Shown here: piece after piece, positions 10,088 to 24,050 of the stretch
Layout of the letters: every line of letters starts with the position of its first letter
Numbering within the stretch: the stretch's first letter is position 1
Origin: Melieria omissa
Taxonomy: Eukaryota; Arthropoda; Insecta; Diptera; Ulidiidae
NCBI GenBank assembly: GCA_963971225.1
Contig: OZ020267.1
Span: 37,104,989 to 37,168,988, forward strand
DNA: 64,000 nucleotides
Reading direction: 5' to 3'
Program-made: the position numbers and the translations under genes
The notes under the pieces: generated by a model
The model's input: the letters and a program-made list of their open reading frames with translations, nothing else
What the model was told of the DNA's origin: nothing
Databases searched by the model: none

Positions 10088-13000
10088 GGCTGTCAAAGAA
10101 ATTAAGTTTACCGTGCATTGCCTACAGTCGCACCTGCAAAGATAAGATTAAAAACGAAAACGGTATTCACTATCTCTGTGACTATTCAGCCCTCGGACTT
10201 ACGAGACCAGTACCTGCTTTTCACTAATCTTAGTGAACTCTCAAGTATTACGACTTCTTTATGAACAATAAAATGGATATAACTCCAACTAACAAAGTCT
10301 TCTACCCTTTTCTGAGGTTTTATGGTAGTTTTCGTGTGATCGAAACGACACTAAATCGCTCATTATCCTTGGCAGTTCTAGTCGGATGTCCTTTTAACAC
10401 TTTAACTAACTAACTATGATCGTTGATGTAAACCATATTTATTACAATAAGTATTTCAGAGGTTTAAATAAGAAAAAGACAACAAAAATAACTGGGAATA
10501 ACTGCTCCAATGAAGCCAATACAAGTTGATGTTTTGACACAATTTTGAGCTTTTTGTATGATTCTAAGGGAGTTTTTGGTTTGGGATCAGTTTTAGTCAA
10601 AGGGAACTGAGTTGATGTGGTGATTTGATTTTGACTTTTTTGAATAATGGCCGAGTTGGCTTCATTTGATAAGAAGTTAAAGCAGGTATTTGCCTACTTT
10701 GACAATAAAATAATGTAATTAGTGCTATAAGACATCAACACACTAGTTTTTCACTGTGGTCACTTGTTCTGACGGCGAACAAATATTTGCTATTGAGAGA
10801 GGAATGAACTGAACATCAGAATGCTGGCCATTCTATTCTTTTTTGAAAGCCCATATGGCATCATTTTGCCAAATAGAGGTAACAATTTATTTGAACAACT
10901 TTTCCTTTTCTTGTTTAATTTGGCTTTAAAAGATAGTAAAACTAACAGACAGTTTTCTTTCGGAAAGCGATGCAATAAACTAGAAAAAGACCTCAAGAGA
11001 ATCATTTTGACCTCCTGAGGTAGTCTAGTGTTAATAAATTAATGAGTCTTAAGAATGGATTTTGTTTAAAATATATTAAAGAGTCAGAAGTGTACTAATT
11101 CTTAGAAATTCTTTCTCAGGAGCTACAGTGGCCTCCGCAATGGTGATTTTTGGCTTTCAAAGCCCCCAAATATCTGTTTGTTACAAAAGTTTTAGGTGCT
11201 AAAAATTGTTTTAAAAAATATTGGGCTCCACTGGTGCACATAGGATTTAATTTCGAATACCATTGGAAACCATATTTTGTATCAGCAATTCTTGTTGCCC
11301 GCTTTGTGTGCCACTTTTGGGCTCATAAGTTATGTACGCAACTCCTTCTTCCACAAAATGAAATCCTGTGTGCAACATTGAGGAGCTATGAATCGTTTTT
11401 CTTTAGACTTTAGGACTTAGGTTCCAACAGTTGGATAATTCATTTCTAAGCAAAATAACACAGATTAGACTGAAGGTGAGGCAATTATTTTCTTTTCGAA
11501 TTTTTTGATAACATTTATTTTTAAAGGAAATTTTAAATAGAAAATTTTATAATAAAATTTTTATAATAGAAAAATTTAATGTTTTGAGTGCATGTCTAGT
11601 GTGACCATATGGTCGCGCTAGACACTACCAAGTTAAACCAGCCAACTTGTGGCACAATTCAACACAAATTGGCCAAAAATCAGCAGCCAGTAAATGTTGC
11701 CGCTAAAATGTTGCAGCGAAAACGCACAGCAAGTAACAATTTGCGACGGCGAATGAGTTATGTGGCGTTGGCGAAATGGCCAACGTTAATGGCTGACAAT
11801 TTCAATCGAATTGCGTTGGATTTTACTGCCACTTCCATGCAACGCTGCGCTGAACAATGAATTGTCGTAAAGTGGCGCAAATGGCGGTGGCCAGTAGACG
11901 CCTCCTAAAAGCTGAACGATTTCGCATAAAATGCTCGACGGTTTGATGCGGGATTAGTAATTCACAAGGCTGCACTTGTGCCTGGTTGCGTGTCCTTTGG
12001 CGAACGCTTCAAACAAAGTGGCATGAAAATCGCTTTTGAGTGAGAACAATTAAATTTAATGCCACCAACGTTGGTTGGCAACTTTAATTTGCAACGCTTT
12101 AGGAAATCCACAAAAACACAAACAACAACGAATCCAAAACAAATCGCAACACTGCGGCCGCAAACGTATGGTTTGATTCAATTAATCCAATAAATGTTGC
12201 AGCAATTTTGTGGCTCATTTGAGTGCAAACAAGTGGAAACGCTCGAGCCGAACGACAGCCACCGCGCGCACTAATGGCGAATAATTAATCAATTTTGGTC
12301 TCGCTCCGACGTGGCTAACAAGATAAATCAACTAAACGTAAGTTGGCCACGACAAGCGGCAAATATTAATGCGTTGGTGGCTGTGGTGGCGCGCACGGGT
12401 TGGTGTAGCCGTCGACTGTCAAGTGCCGGTGCGGCCCAACCACTCATTCGAACCCAACTCAACACAATTGCGGCAAATTACATTTATAATAATGTTGATG
12501 AAGATGTCGGCTGCTGGCCGCCTGTCGAGTGTCGACTGTCGACTGTCGCCTGGTCAGGCGGTGCGTCTTGGGCGCGCAAATCGGTGCCGCTGCTTTGGAT
12601 GTCTTAATTTAATTACGTCAAGAAAAGTGCTGCTTGGGCTCGACTGCGCGCAATTCGGTGGAAATTAACGCTAAATGAGCTCAGGTTGCTGCAGCTGTGG
12701 CCGAAAATAAAAGCGCATAATTTCGGCACGAAAAATCGGGCACAAATAGCCAACAATTGAGGCTAGAAAGTGAAATTTGCCGCTTGGTAAATCCCAAACT
12801 AAAAGGCTTCTAATTAAGGCCCATTCATGCCTTGGAAACTTTAAATATCCTTTGACGGAGTCGCTGAAAGAAAGCAGTCGATAGGCATAACTCAATTTTA
12901 GAGAAAAGAAAACTTTTATTGGAGTTTTTGCCGCTTATAAATGGAAAGTAAATATAAATAGAAAGTATTATGAGTATTCAGACAGAACCAGAGCATTAGG

Positions 13001-14002
13001 TAGAGTGACAAAAGTAACCCAAAAATATGTTGGTTCATGGTTTTTTAATTCAATTTCTAACCGACAAACATGTAACCTGGATGCAAAAAGGGTCATTTTG
13101 GTCAATTTGTTAATTTTGTCATTGAAAGCTTGAATCCAAATCAATTTTTACAAATTCTTAATTTCTTATTATTCAGGTTATGTGAGATTAGTTTCAGAAG
13201 TCGTTTATTTATAGGTCGTTTTATTTTATAGGAAACCTGTATTTTCACTAAGAGACGTTACAGTCCACTTTAAGGGCCCTTTATGAATACCAGAAAGAGG
13301 TACATCCCGCCAACCAGTGTTTCTGTCAAAGTTCAAGGTATTTTTTCTATTAAACCATTTACTCAGAAGAAAATTTTACTGTAATTATCTTTCGAAAAAA
13401 AAATTTCCAAAACCATGTTTGAAACATAACAAACATAACAAAAACATAACAAAAAAACATAACAAAAGAGGAATGAAAGTCATACCAACTCTCCCAAGAA
13501 TAGAATGCAAAGCTAAAACAGGACAGAGCGCATTAAAAAAATTGTTCTGCACTTCCTGGTAGTAATGAATAAAGACAGCTTCAGCAAATGTAAAGAGATG
13601 GGCAGCAGGAAACACTTGGAACATACCCGCCTCCCCTACCATATCTAACACTTGTCTTACCTACTTAAGAGTGCCGACCATTTCAGGATTCGAACAGGTT
13701 TCAAAGCAAGGTTGGACAAGCTTTACGAAATTAAATTGAGATGTGTGAACAGCAGAAGCGATAACTCAATTGAAAACTAAATTGACTCAATTTATATGTC
13801 TATCTGAACAAGACATAACAGACGATAGAGTAGAAGGTTTAGATTAATATGAAAATTTCTTCATTTAAAAAATGCTTTCTTTTAGTCGAATTAGTTTCAA
13901 TTAGAAATATCTTGTCGAAGTTCGTAGTAATTAGTTTTCCAAACCAATTTATACTAATACTCATTAAAATGTTTTAAAAAAATATTCTAACTATCTCTTC
14001 AG
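10088..14002. other. Intron sequence without recognised gene
   Basis: 10088-11590 is AT-rich, with a TTAA-flanked end-like sequence at 11000-11034. 11600-12670 is a GC-richer, unique-looking block with several chance open frames on the + strand. 12900-14000 is AT-rich with a short (AACAT)n-like run at 13425-13465. Confidence 0.5.
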
Positions 14003-14010
14003 CTTCAGTT

Positions 14011-15084
14011 CAGTGTTGCCATATCAGGAGATTTCTTGCCGGATTTAGGAGATTCTTGGCCTTTTAGGAGAATTTTTAGGAGGAAGAGTTGTTTAGGAAA
14101 AGATCCTTAGTGAATTTTTTGGAGATTTTTGGATAACGAAGACTGATGTATTAGGAACACTTACATTACACGATTGTAATTATATTCGAAATGGGGAGGT
14201 TAACGGGGTTTTGACAATACATTTTAATTTTTGCTTTGTAGAAACCCAAAAGTTGACAACGTCACAAATCCGATCGTATGGAGGACGCCCTCTGGTGGTG
14301 AATTTTTGAACCTTAATTCATTTTGTATTTTTTGTACTCAAGAATGTTGACGATCGCTGAAAAAATTATTGAAATCGGTTCAGTAGTTTCAGAGATAAGA
14401 TGTTTTCTCGCTTACTTAACTACTACATTTGCAAGTGGAGAGCCAAGGACAAAGAAAATGGCCAATTTTGTATGGCAGCCCCCTTAAGACTTGGAGTTAG
14501 CGGGTAGGTATGTTCGGAAGAAACATTTGAAAGGGAAAATAAATGGGTATCATGGGTCATACATTTAACATGTCTGGGGGCAACTTGGGAGCAATGGGAG
14601 CCTATTTTGTAAAAACGACCATTTTGTATGGGAGCCCCATTAAGGGTTGGAGCGAGGGGGTGACTATGTTTGAAAGAAATGTTCAGTAAGGAAAACTAGA
14701 GGGGTCGGTCATAGATTTTAACCCTCTAAGAGCAACTTCTGACCAGCTGTGGAGCAATTTGTCGAATTTCCCAGCTTTTTTGTGAACTTTGACCTCGATG
14801 AGACGCCATTTAGCCCCACCCTAGCCCCAAACTTTTTTGGCTCATGAACTTTTTTACCAAACCGCATAAAATGAGAGGTTGCGGAGCATCGAAATCGAAA
14901 AATCATGCACTAACTCCAGTCTAATGTACATACATATGTATATATTTTTATTTTTTTATGAGAAGTTTAATTTCTTTAAAATGACGCAAATTATAAAAAA
15001 AAAATTTAAGAAATTTTTGAACTTTTGGGATGAAAATTCAGTATTTTTTTAGGAGAAACCAATTTCAGGTATCTGGCAACACTG
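14011..15084 (+). mobile_element. Non-autonomous hAT element, copy A
   Basis: Ends are CAGTGTTGCCATATCAGG on the left and, read inwards from the right, CAGTGTTGCCAGATACCTG. The element is flanked by a perfect 8-bp target duplication CTTCAGTT (14003-14010 and 15085-15092), the hAT signature. Its 1074 bp hold no transposase. An internal segment recurs about 156 bases apart (ATTTTGTATGGCAGCCCC near 14465 and ATTTTGTATGGGAGCCCC near 14621). Its terminal regions match copies at 16641-17204 and 41545-42122 while the middle differs. Confidence 0.9.
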
Positions 15085-15092
15085 CTTCAGTT

Positions 15093-16355
15093 GGCATATG
15101 GCCCGTAATAATAATCAGCTTTGCAAAATAGCTCTCGTGCTGTCTGCAGTGAACACTGCTTCCCCAACTCCATCACAACTTCAATAATGGCATTAGAAAT
15201 GTTCCAACGTGAATATCTCATCTTCGAAAGCGTAGATTTTTCATTTGGCTGCCTCGACCATAAGCCACACAAATCTGATAAGACGTCACTCGTTGTCGGA
15301 CACGCCAGTCGCCCACCTCTACATTTGTCTATCTGCAATCTATATATTCATTAAATATTGACGCGGCCGCATTGAAAACGATGCGCGTCCGCCCGTTCGG
15401 CCGCATGTGAGCCGCGCTAAGTACTCGTGCAGCATTTGAAGCGCGCTGCATGGCGTTAGACAGCACTCGATGCTATCGCCGCAGCCAACTGTCTGGCTGC
15501 GACTGCACGTCTATCTGTCTGTACTGTCTGTGTGTTTGTGCGCTTCACTTGCATTTTCGAAACCACACGGACCGCATGGAGCTGTCTGGCTGGCATTGTT
15601 CGCGCTGCAGCTGCGCCAACTACTTTTCCGCTTATCCCGGACATAAATAAAGAGCTCACCTTGAATCTGCGTGCCGGCTGCCGTCGGGCAAAGCCAACTC
15701 CGGCGAAAAGCCGCAACTTGCAAATGAAAAACAAAGAAAGGGCGCGACAGGCCAGGCGAAAGCACTCCGACATTGCGACGATGCGGCGCGCCGGCGCACA
15801 GCGCCACAGCGCTGTCTTTTGTATTAATGGAGCGCGTCGGTTTCGTTAGAATTCACTGTCGGCCAGCGTGTAAGCACTTTTGCATACTTGCGCGCCGCTG
15901 CGCCTCGAACATATTTCACCGACTGCCAGCGGTGGCCGGCTGCCATTCGGCCCACCGAGTGAGTGAATTATCTGACATCGGGCCGGCGATGCGAGCGCAT
16001 TCAAAGTTTGATTGAATTGTTGCAAATTGTTTGCAAACCTTCATTTTTCTTCGTTGCCTCTTTTTTTTCTGTTGGTGGTTGTGGCTGTTGCCGTTTGTGT
16101 TTACTTTGACGGATTTATATTGAACAGATCGCTGCGTTGCGATATGCGGCAGCCATAGGGAAGCATTTGCATTGTTGTTGTTGTTGCAAACGAATATGAA
16201 AAACTTAAAGGTGAATTCTGCATGTCAAAACCAAGCAACAAATTTATGGCATGCGGTGGAATTTATGGGTTTTGGAGGTTTTGTTGCAATTGCTTGTATA
16301 ACGTTGTTGATGGAATTTTTGCAATCTTAGAAGTAGTAACTAGGGGAGAGAAGTC
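15093..16355. other. GC-richer unique block in intron 1
   Basis: 15360-16015 is clearly GC-richer than its surroundings (NotI-type GCGGCCGC at 15363, many CpG). Overlapping frames are open on both strands but none resembles a known protein. A candidate conserved non-coding region; function unknown. Confidence 0.5.
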
Positions 16356-16369
16356 AAGAAACGTGACAC

Positions 16370-16632
16370 GTTAAAGTCCAAATCACTTGGATATGAAACC
16401 GTTCACTTGTGTGCTGACTTAAAAGATCAAAAAATTGTGAGTCGCTAAAGTCAAAATCGAAACAATATGGAAAGATACACTTGTGCCGGGTTTCTGTGAA
16501 ATCGTGAGACTTAAGTCAAAATTAGTTCTATATGAAACCATACACTTGTGTGTTCACTGAAGAGATCAAGAAAGTCAGAAATTTAAAGTCAAAATGGAAA
16601 TGATATGGAAAGATACACTTGTGCCGGGTTTC
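16370..16632 (+). repeat. Tandem duplication, about 128-bp unit
   Basis: TACACTTGTGCCGGGTTTCTG-type sequence occurs at 16486 and 16614, with GAAACC(G/A)T.CACTTGTGTG about 80 bases before each. Two diverged units abut the hAT copy B. Confidence 0.8.
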
Positions 16633-16640
16633 TGGGAATG

Positions 16641-17204
16641 CAGTGCCAGATACCTGAAATGACTTTCTTCTAAATCTTAAACAAAAACCGAAATTTCCTC
16701 CAAAAAGTTATAAAAAATCTCCTAAAATTGTTTTTTAATTTGGGTCATTTTAAAGGAATTAAACTTCTCATAAAAAAATTAAAATATATGCATATAACTT
16801 TTTTTTAAAGTAGCCTTTTTTATTCATCTTCGGCTTAACAACAAAAACTTAACAAAAAGAAATGAATTAAATATAAAGTTCAATTTTTGGCGGGATTTCA
16901 TTGTAACAGAAATAAGTAAGAACGAGATAGAACGAGCTTACATTTTATAAACTTACAAATTTTTAACACAATAGGATGCTTTGATTATTTGTTTGCCAAA
17001 ATATGTTTTGTTGTCGGTGTTCCCAATGCATCATACTTCGTTATCCAAAAATCTCCCAAAAATCCACTAAGGATCAGAAAAATCCCCTAACATAAAATAT
17101 AAATCTCCCAAGCTTTCATCTAAACAATTCTTCCTTCTAAAAACTCTCTGAAAAGGCCAAGAATCTCTTAAATCCATGAGGAAATCTCCTAATCTGGCAA
17201 ACTG
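16641..17204 (-). mobile_element. Non-autonomous hAT element, copy B
   Basis: 564 bp, inverted relative to copies A and C, bounded by CAGTGCCAGATACCTG and ...ATCTGGCAAACTG. Flanks TGGGAATG and TGGGAAAC are a decayed 8-bp duplication (6 of 8). Its central part matches copy C and shows the shorter form of the family. No open frame of note. Confidence 0.87.
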
Positions 17205-17212
17205 TGGGAAAC

Positions 17213-17815
17213 CCACAAATTTCAAGTGTGCTTTCTGTATGATAGAAAAATCATTCAAAAAATACTACCTCTGCCTATCTGCCTGGATTATTATCATATT
17301 TTTATCATAGTTTATAATATACCTACCAATTTTTGACAGGGCTTCAAATGCTTCAATGTTTTCCAAACAATATATAGAAGTCGAAAAGTGTTCATCTACA
17401 AACCAAGCATGTTCGAAGATGAACAGTTTTTGAAACCAAGGTTCTTTGAAAAAACTTGCTTGAAGTGCTCTTGCTCTTATAGTTTTGTCAAAAGCATTTT
17501 TGTTACAAAAATTTTTGGACTTCTATATAGCCAGGTTTCCTTTATGCGTAACTTCAGAATTTATTTTCACAAGTTTATTTTTACAGGCCAACGGAAGAAT
17601 AAATATAGCAAAGACATTTTGGGACAATATCGCCTGTCTTTTAATTCATTTTTACCAGATGTTCATAAGTCTCTTGATTACTCTCATATCTTTCGACTGA
17701 AGCCACCAACTTATATCATATCCACTTTCGTTAAGAATCCACAAAGTTATCTGTGCAAAGTTATCTCTTATTTGAATGACTTTCAACATTCAAAACAATA
17801 ATACATCTGTGATTA
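17213..17815. other. AT-rich intron sequence
   Basis: A 137-codon + strand frame at 17388-17801 is rich in F, K, I, Y and S, as expected of translated AT-rich DNA, and has no recognisable domain. I do not call it a gene. Confidence 0.5.
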
Positions 17816-18430
17816 AAACATGGGAACTAATGTACCAAAAGACTGATTAGATTTAGAATAGTTTAAATCCAATCCGTAGGAAATTTGACTGTGGAAGATT
17901 TTCATAGTTTCGGATATCTCTATGAAACTTCCTGGCTATAGAGACCACAACCACTACAGTATAACTGGAAGAAGGCATTCAAGTAAATTCATACGACGAG
18001 GCCTAAATCTCATCAGAAGGCAACTTAAGTATGGAAGATTTTCACAGTCATAGCCAACTGTAAGGGTCTTGGCTTTAGAGACCAGAGCCACTACAGTTAC
18101 ACTGGAAGAGGACATATGGACAACATTTTCAATTTTAAAATATTTTATTTTTAATTTCAGTATTAACGAGAGGAAAAATATTGTTGTTGTATTATTTGAC
18201 CACTTAAAACCAACATCATTGAAGGTTTATGATCCCAAAATGAGAACTAACGTACCCCAAGACTAGTTAGAATCATACGAAGAGGCTGGCTTGGATCACA
18301 TAAGGGGCGATATTAAGCATTGGAAGAATTTCATAGATTTTCAATTTCACAGTCACAGGCATCTGTAAGGGTTTTCGTGGCTCAAGAGACCAGAGTCACC
18401 GCAATCACATTGGAAGGTATTATAAAATAA
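17815..18430 (+). repeat. Degenerate duplicated segments (about 420 and 140 bp)
   Basis: GAGACCA(C/G)A(A/G)(C/T)CAC...ACTGGAAG-type sequence recurs near 17940, 18077 and 18384, and GGGAACTAATGTACC-like sequence near 17821 and 18241. Old, diverged local duplications. Confidence 0.65.
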
Positions 18431-18468
18431 TATTGTTAGCATTTCCAATCATATTTTTAATCTGAGAA

Positions 18469-18540
18469 TTAGGTTAGTTTATAGTGGTTGCCATCGTAAG
18501 ATATACTCGGAGGCCCATTGTGATACCACATATTTCACAA
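18469..18540 (-). mobile_element. SINE/LINE 3' tail fragment
   Basis: On the minus strand: GTGAAATATGTGGTATCACAATGGGCCTCCGAG..., ending in an AACCTAA-type tail. This matches only the 3' module of the SINE. Confidence 0.75.
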
Positions 18541-19860
18541 TTTCAACAACACACAATTGAAGACTAAAAACATGAAAGTCGCCTATTAGAGTTTTCCTAG
18601 AATCAGTTATCAAAAATTAAACTGTATTCGATCCTTACAATGTATGTTCAGATGGAAGTTTATGCTATTTTGTTAGCTAGCGAAGGAGCCCAAAATGGTG
18701 CATTATGAATTCTCTGAACCTAATCAACAGTCTCAATCCGGGACAAACCAGTTCGACCTCTCAATGAAGAAGAGCAGATTCGAGTTTTCGCCGCGCTAGC
18801 CAAATCCGTCAGGAATCTTGACCTTCAGGATACGGAGTCGGCGTTGCTGCATAGCCAAGCAGTGAAAAGAAAGCGTTGTATCGTTTCTGCCTCTTGTTCT
18901 TTCCCATAGTTTCTACTGATATCACTGAACGTGAGGCGCAGTATCGCACACAGGATTTCATTTGGGGGGTCGTGGGTCGTTTTTTAATAGCCATTTTTGT
19001 AGGAACCCAAATTTTGTACCAATAATTTTTGTGTTTGGTGGGCGCCACTGGTGAGAGACCAGTGATTACTCCAACGAACTGCTGTCAGGCCTTTTTTGGC
19101 CTTTGGGGCGCTTTTGTGAAATTGGCGTCTTTTTTATACAAAAAAACTGTCTAACTGGTTTTGTTTTTGCCTAAAACAAAAAATTGTCCTTTCATTTCTA
19201 TTTTGGGTAATTTTTTAGGAAAATGTTGGTACACAAAATTGGAGTTTCATACATGAAATTTCGGCTCAAGAGCAGAGTTTTCCTCAAGGAAACGAAGAGC
19301 CATAGTGCCGCAATCGGTACTGGTACGACATGAGGACTTGATGCCTTTTTGGTCAACCTTTCAATATTAATTTTCTTGACAGATATCGGACAAAGCACAG
19401 AGTTATACACTTCGGTAATAGGCAAGGCGACCCCTTTTCCTGCCATCGTTGTCGGGTACGCTGCTGCGTTTTTGTCATTTTATGCTACAACAGTGAGTTA
19501 TTTTATAGAAAATCTATGAACTATTATCTCTTTGGAGGTAGTCGATACTACTAAAATTGCATCTAAATTGAGTGTTGAGTGCTCCTGTGTCCATAGTAAA
19601 GTTAGTCCTACTTACCCGACAAATTTAAATTCTCTTAACTCTGAACTTTTACCTCATTTCCTTTAAATACTGCATAAACTTTTTAATTTAATGTTTTCAA
19701 CGACAAATAAGAAAATTAATTTTTATAATATTTCCGTTGCATAGTATCGCTGAAGTGGTTTTCGCCATGAATTATCTACCTGTGCTACAGTTGACACCCC
19801 AAAACAAAGGCTACACTTAAGTAAGCACACAGAAAAAAATCCTAACAAAATGAGGAAACA
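18541..19860. other. Intron sequence without recognised gene
   Basis: Contains a hairpin CACTGGTGAGAGACCAGTG at about 19046-19064. Minus-strand frames at 18809-19048 and 19198-19446 have no family resemblance. Confidence 0.45.
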
Positions 19861-21324
19861 AACAGAGTATAAAAATAAAAAGCTTTAAGAATAGCAACAC
19901 TGCCGAGTGCAGCAACAACAGCAACAACAAAAAATGTCAAACAAATGTAAACAAATGCAACGTGAATGCCGAGGACCATTAAATGATATTGCAGCGAGCG
20001 ACGCGACGTTTGGCTGCAATTGTCGTGGCAAACGACGACAGGCGCAACAGAATGACGCGCACATGTGTGAGTGGCAACTCAAGTGCGGTCGGGCAGGAAG
20101 GCGGCAGAAAGGTTGTCGAGCGGAGTAAATGGCAAAAAAATATCATAATTATGCAAGAAGCTGTTGATGATGCTGTTTGTTGTTGTTGTTGTTGCTGTTG
20201 TTTGGTGTTGATGCTGTTTGTTGTTTTTGTGACTGTTTGTTGTTGTTTCTGTTTGGCTGTTTGTTTGCTTTTAGAGAAATGTGCGGAAAAATATACGGAA
20301 AACAGCATTTAAAAAGTTCTGCTGCAACTTTGGCCACTCGGCTAAAGTTGTTGTTGTTGTTGCTGTTGTTGAAGCATTTAGCTGCTGAAATTGTAGAATT
20401 TGTCGTGGTAAAAGCAGGTCGGTCGCATGCAGTCAAGCACGAAGCCGTTATGTGTACACTTTTTGCTTTTTGCTGTTTGCTATGTCAGAGGTCAGTGGAC
20501 GATTTGGCACAGACGACTGACTGGCTGTCGCATGTCGACGACAACGACGATGGCGTCCGTGTTTCTTGAAGTGTCACATATGCTACGTGCGAATGGCTCA
20601 CTCACACTAACACACACACACGCATCTACACACAAATCCAATACGGGCAACGTAACAATAAAGCTGTAAAAAAAGTAAGAAAAAAAGTAGAAAAAATCAG
20701 CAACCAACAAAAATTCTGACAGAATTTAAGCCGCTTAATGCTGTCCACATAGATTTGCAGCATTTTGCGCTGCTTTTTGCGGGCATCTTTTCACTTTTAG
20801 CCCAAAACCAAAGCCGCACGTTGCAGCTGCTGCACAAACACACACACACACACATATATATAGTGCAGTGTATATATATCAGAAGCGTTTAGCTGTTTTT
20901 TTTTTGGTTGATTTTTCGTCATGCTTGGGTTTGTTGTTGTTGTTTTCGCATGTAATAAGGGCTCATTTTCATTAAGTTGGCAACTTTAATCACAGTGTTT
21001 GGACTTGCAGCAGTAGCAGTCGCCCGTACAGGAAACCACTAATTAGTGTTAACTTAAAACGAAAATTGCGGTCTGGTGCACGCCACTCCACTGAGTTTGT
21101 ATGTGTGTGTGTGTGCGTGTGTGTGCTTGAATTTTTCTCGCTTTCATTGCTGTTGATTTTTTCGTGTAACTCGAGTACAATTTTATGCCTTGAAGCGCTT
21201 CAATTACGCTCGGCTGACATGTAGGTAAATTCGTAGAAATAGTTAAAGCCAACTCTGACTGACTGGCTGGCGGCAACAGTACTTGACAAGCTTGCGTTGT
21301 GTTTGGCCTAAACGGCTGAATAAA
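19861..21324. other. Unique-looking block with trinucleotide tracts
   Basis: Contains CAACAGCAACAACA at about 19912, (GTT)n tracts at 20178-20260 and 20348-20372, (CA)n near 20838 and (GT)n near 21100. The open frames here are poly-Q/N or poly-V/L/C artefacts of these tracts. Confidence 0.6.
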
Positions 21325-22275
21325 GGTTGAGTTTTTTTTCATGTTAAATTTAGTTGAATTTTATTGAAATTGAAAGCTCATCAGCAATGAACAGAAATTA
21401 AGCCAAAATACTTGAGCAAATGTTTAGAATTGGCATAGAATTGAAAAAACAAAGACTGGAAATGTATTCTATGATCTTCCTTCGTGTGTTCTATGAATCC
21501 TTCGAGTCGTGTTGCATGCAAAATTAAATTTAATTATTGAGTTTTTTTTCATGTTAAATTCAGTTTAATTTTATTGAAATTGAAATCTTATCAGCAATGA
21601 GCAGAAATTAAGCCAAAATACTTCAACAAATGTTTATAATTGACATAGAACTGAAAAAACAAAGACTGGAAATGTATTCCATGATCTTTGGTAGAATCCT
21701 TCGAGTCATGTTGCATGCAAAATTTAAATTTAAAAGTTGATTTTTTTCATGTTAAATTCATTTTAATTTACTTGAAATTGAAAGCTCATCAGCAATGAAC
21801 AGAAATGAAGCCAAAATACTTCAACAAATGTTTAGAATTGACATAGAACTGAAAAACAAAGATGGTAAAAGTATTTTGTGATCTTTGTTAGAATCCCTCA
21901 AGTCATGTTGCACGCAAAATTTAAATTTAAATGTTGATTTTTTTCATGTTAAATTCATTTTAATTTTTTTATTGACATAGAATTTAAAAAACAAAGACTG
22001 GAAATGTATTCTATGATCTTTGGTAGAATTCTTCGAGTCGTGCTGCGCGCAAAATTTAAATTTAAATTTTGATTTTTTTCATGTTAAATTCATTTTAATT
22101 TAATTGAAATTTAAATCTTATCAGCAATGAACAGAAATTAAGTCAAGATGCATAAAATACTTCAACAAATGTTTAGAATTGACATAGAACTGAAAAAAAC
22201 AAATATAGTAAATATATTCTATGATCTTTGTTAGAATCCTTCGAGTCGTGTTGCACGCAAAATTTAAGTCGTTGA
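21325..22275 (+). repeat. Tandem array, about 200-210-bp unit, five copies
   Basis: Phased on ATGTTAAATT: 21341, 21551, 21749, 21956 and 22081 (the 125-bp step marks a deleted copy). Units share ...ATCAGCAATGA(A/G)CAGAAATTAAGCC... and ...CTTCGAGTC(G/A)TGTTGC. Copies are diverged; no coding content. Confidence 0.9.
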
Positions 22276-24050
22276 CCAAAGTTTTGCCTTATTTCTCTAT
22301 AAAACCATTTATAAATATATATCTCGCATATTAACTAATTTTCTGTAACATAATTGGCACATAATTATCTACAACGCACAACAAAAACAACTTTAATTTA
22401 GTTGGAAAAAACTGACTAACACTGGCAGCACACAATTTGCATGCCGACCAGCCGGACATGCAAAGTAATTTCCTATCATAATTGCTGATGTAAATTGACA
22501 GCTTATTGCCATTTAATTCGAAAGCACTTAATTTCTTGCCACAACATGAGCGACGCATAGAAAGCAACAAGAAAATGCAGCAAACACAGCAGAACAGAGG
22601 CAACAGCGCGCACATTCTGGTTGCTGATAGCGACTGACGGCCGCTGATAAGCAGCCAAGCCAACACTGCCTTCAGGCCTTTGGGGCGCTGAGGCCTGTCG
22701 GCCACGGCAACTGGTCGCAGTGCTGCTGGGGCCAATATTTGCGGCAGCCAGCGCAAACTGGAGCAAGAACTAAGCACACACACACACATGCAAGTGGCGT
22801 GGGGACTTTGCCATGGCACAAAACACACACATGGGTTAAACACTTCAAAACGCCAACATGCCACAGCTGAGTAGTTGACTACAAAAGGCAACAACAATTC
22901 ACACACATATATATATGTGTGTTTGTATGTATGTACGCCTGTATGTTAGCTGCCACTGAACGTTTCTGACATTAAACCCCGGGGTCATTATTAATGAGTT
23001 TAAACTCATGCACTGATTTGTGCTGCTGCTGCTGTTGCCGTTGCCGCACATCAGCAACATCCTGCTGCAGCTCTTACACACAAACACACACATACACTCT
23101 GCCATCAACAGCATCAACAACACCGACGGTCGACCATCGTTCAGACTGCACGCTTGTTCCTCAAACTCGTTGTCGCTGTCGTTTGGTGTTTTGCTGTTAA
23201 TAAAACTTCGCGCACTCACAGCAAATTTGTTTATGCAAAAATGCACACACACACACACACACACATGTACATACGGTTTTTCGCCTAATAATAGAGACTT
23301 ATCGCTTGCGCCTGATTGCTAATACGCTCGCAGCGCTGATAATTGCAGATTTACCAGCTGCTGCTGCTGGCTGGCGACGCTGTCGGCCTTCAATTGCCAT
23401 GATTTGTGGCCGCGCTGATTATGGGCTGCACTGTATGCATTGTGTTGCTTTTTGTTGTTGCTGTTGTTGTTATTGTTGTTGTTGTTGCATTGCTGCAGCA
23501 GCTTGTTAGCAGGGCGTCGCCGAATCGCCTGCACGCTCGCCCACTTCTTAGAAGCAGCGCGGCGCGGCGCGGCGCTACATGCTGCCAAATTGAAGTCAAT
23601 ATTTGTCTCGACTGCAGGGCAAACAAATTTTCAATTAGCAACAATTTTTACGGTAAAATTTCGCAGTGAGGTATAGTGGGTCGTAAGTGAGGCTATTGTG
23701 TTGAAAATTCCTCATGTCCTGTTGATTTCCTGATGTATTGGGAACGGAAAATGGTAAGTGTAACAAAGTTATAATGAAAATTGCTGAACAATAAACAGTA
23801 AAGGTCAGCGCATAATTTTCGAAATGGGAGTCTGACAATTTCCCGACAGTATGTTAAGTGACTAGTTTATTAGAATGCGACTTGTTGATGAATATGGCTT
23901 CAGCATTTTGTAGATTTTGAACTGTAGCTAAACTATGAACTATGAACTATTAACTAAAAAACTATTTACTAAAATACAAAATAAAAGATTTCTTGCTTTT
24001 GTTTTAATAAGTCAAAGTTCACATCCACGTCTTAACGCGGTGCACAATAA
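22276..24050. other. GC-richer unique block with simple repeats
   Basis: (CA)n near 22784 and 23244, (CTG)n near 23018, (GTT)n near 23455-23485 and a (GCGCG)-rich patch near 23558. A 191-codon minus frame (22331-22906) is Cys/Leu-rich without a domain; treated as chance. Confidence 0.55.

Noticed and set aside
17388..17801. 137-codon + frame
   Set aside because: Amino-acid bias of AT-rich DNA and no domain.
19885..20569. Gln/Asn-rich and Val/Cys/Leu-rich frames
   Set aside because: Produced by CAA/CAG/GTT tracts in several frames; no exon structure.
22331..22906. 191-codon minus-strand frame
   Set aside because: Cys/Leu-rich translation of low-complexity sequence with (CA)n; no domain and an overlapping alternative frame.
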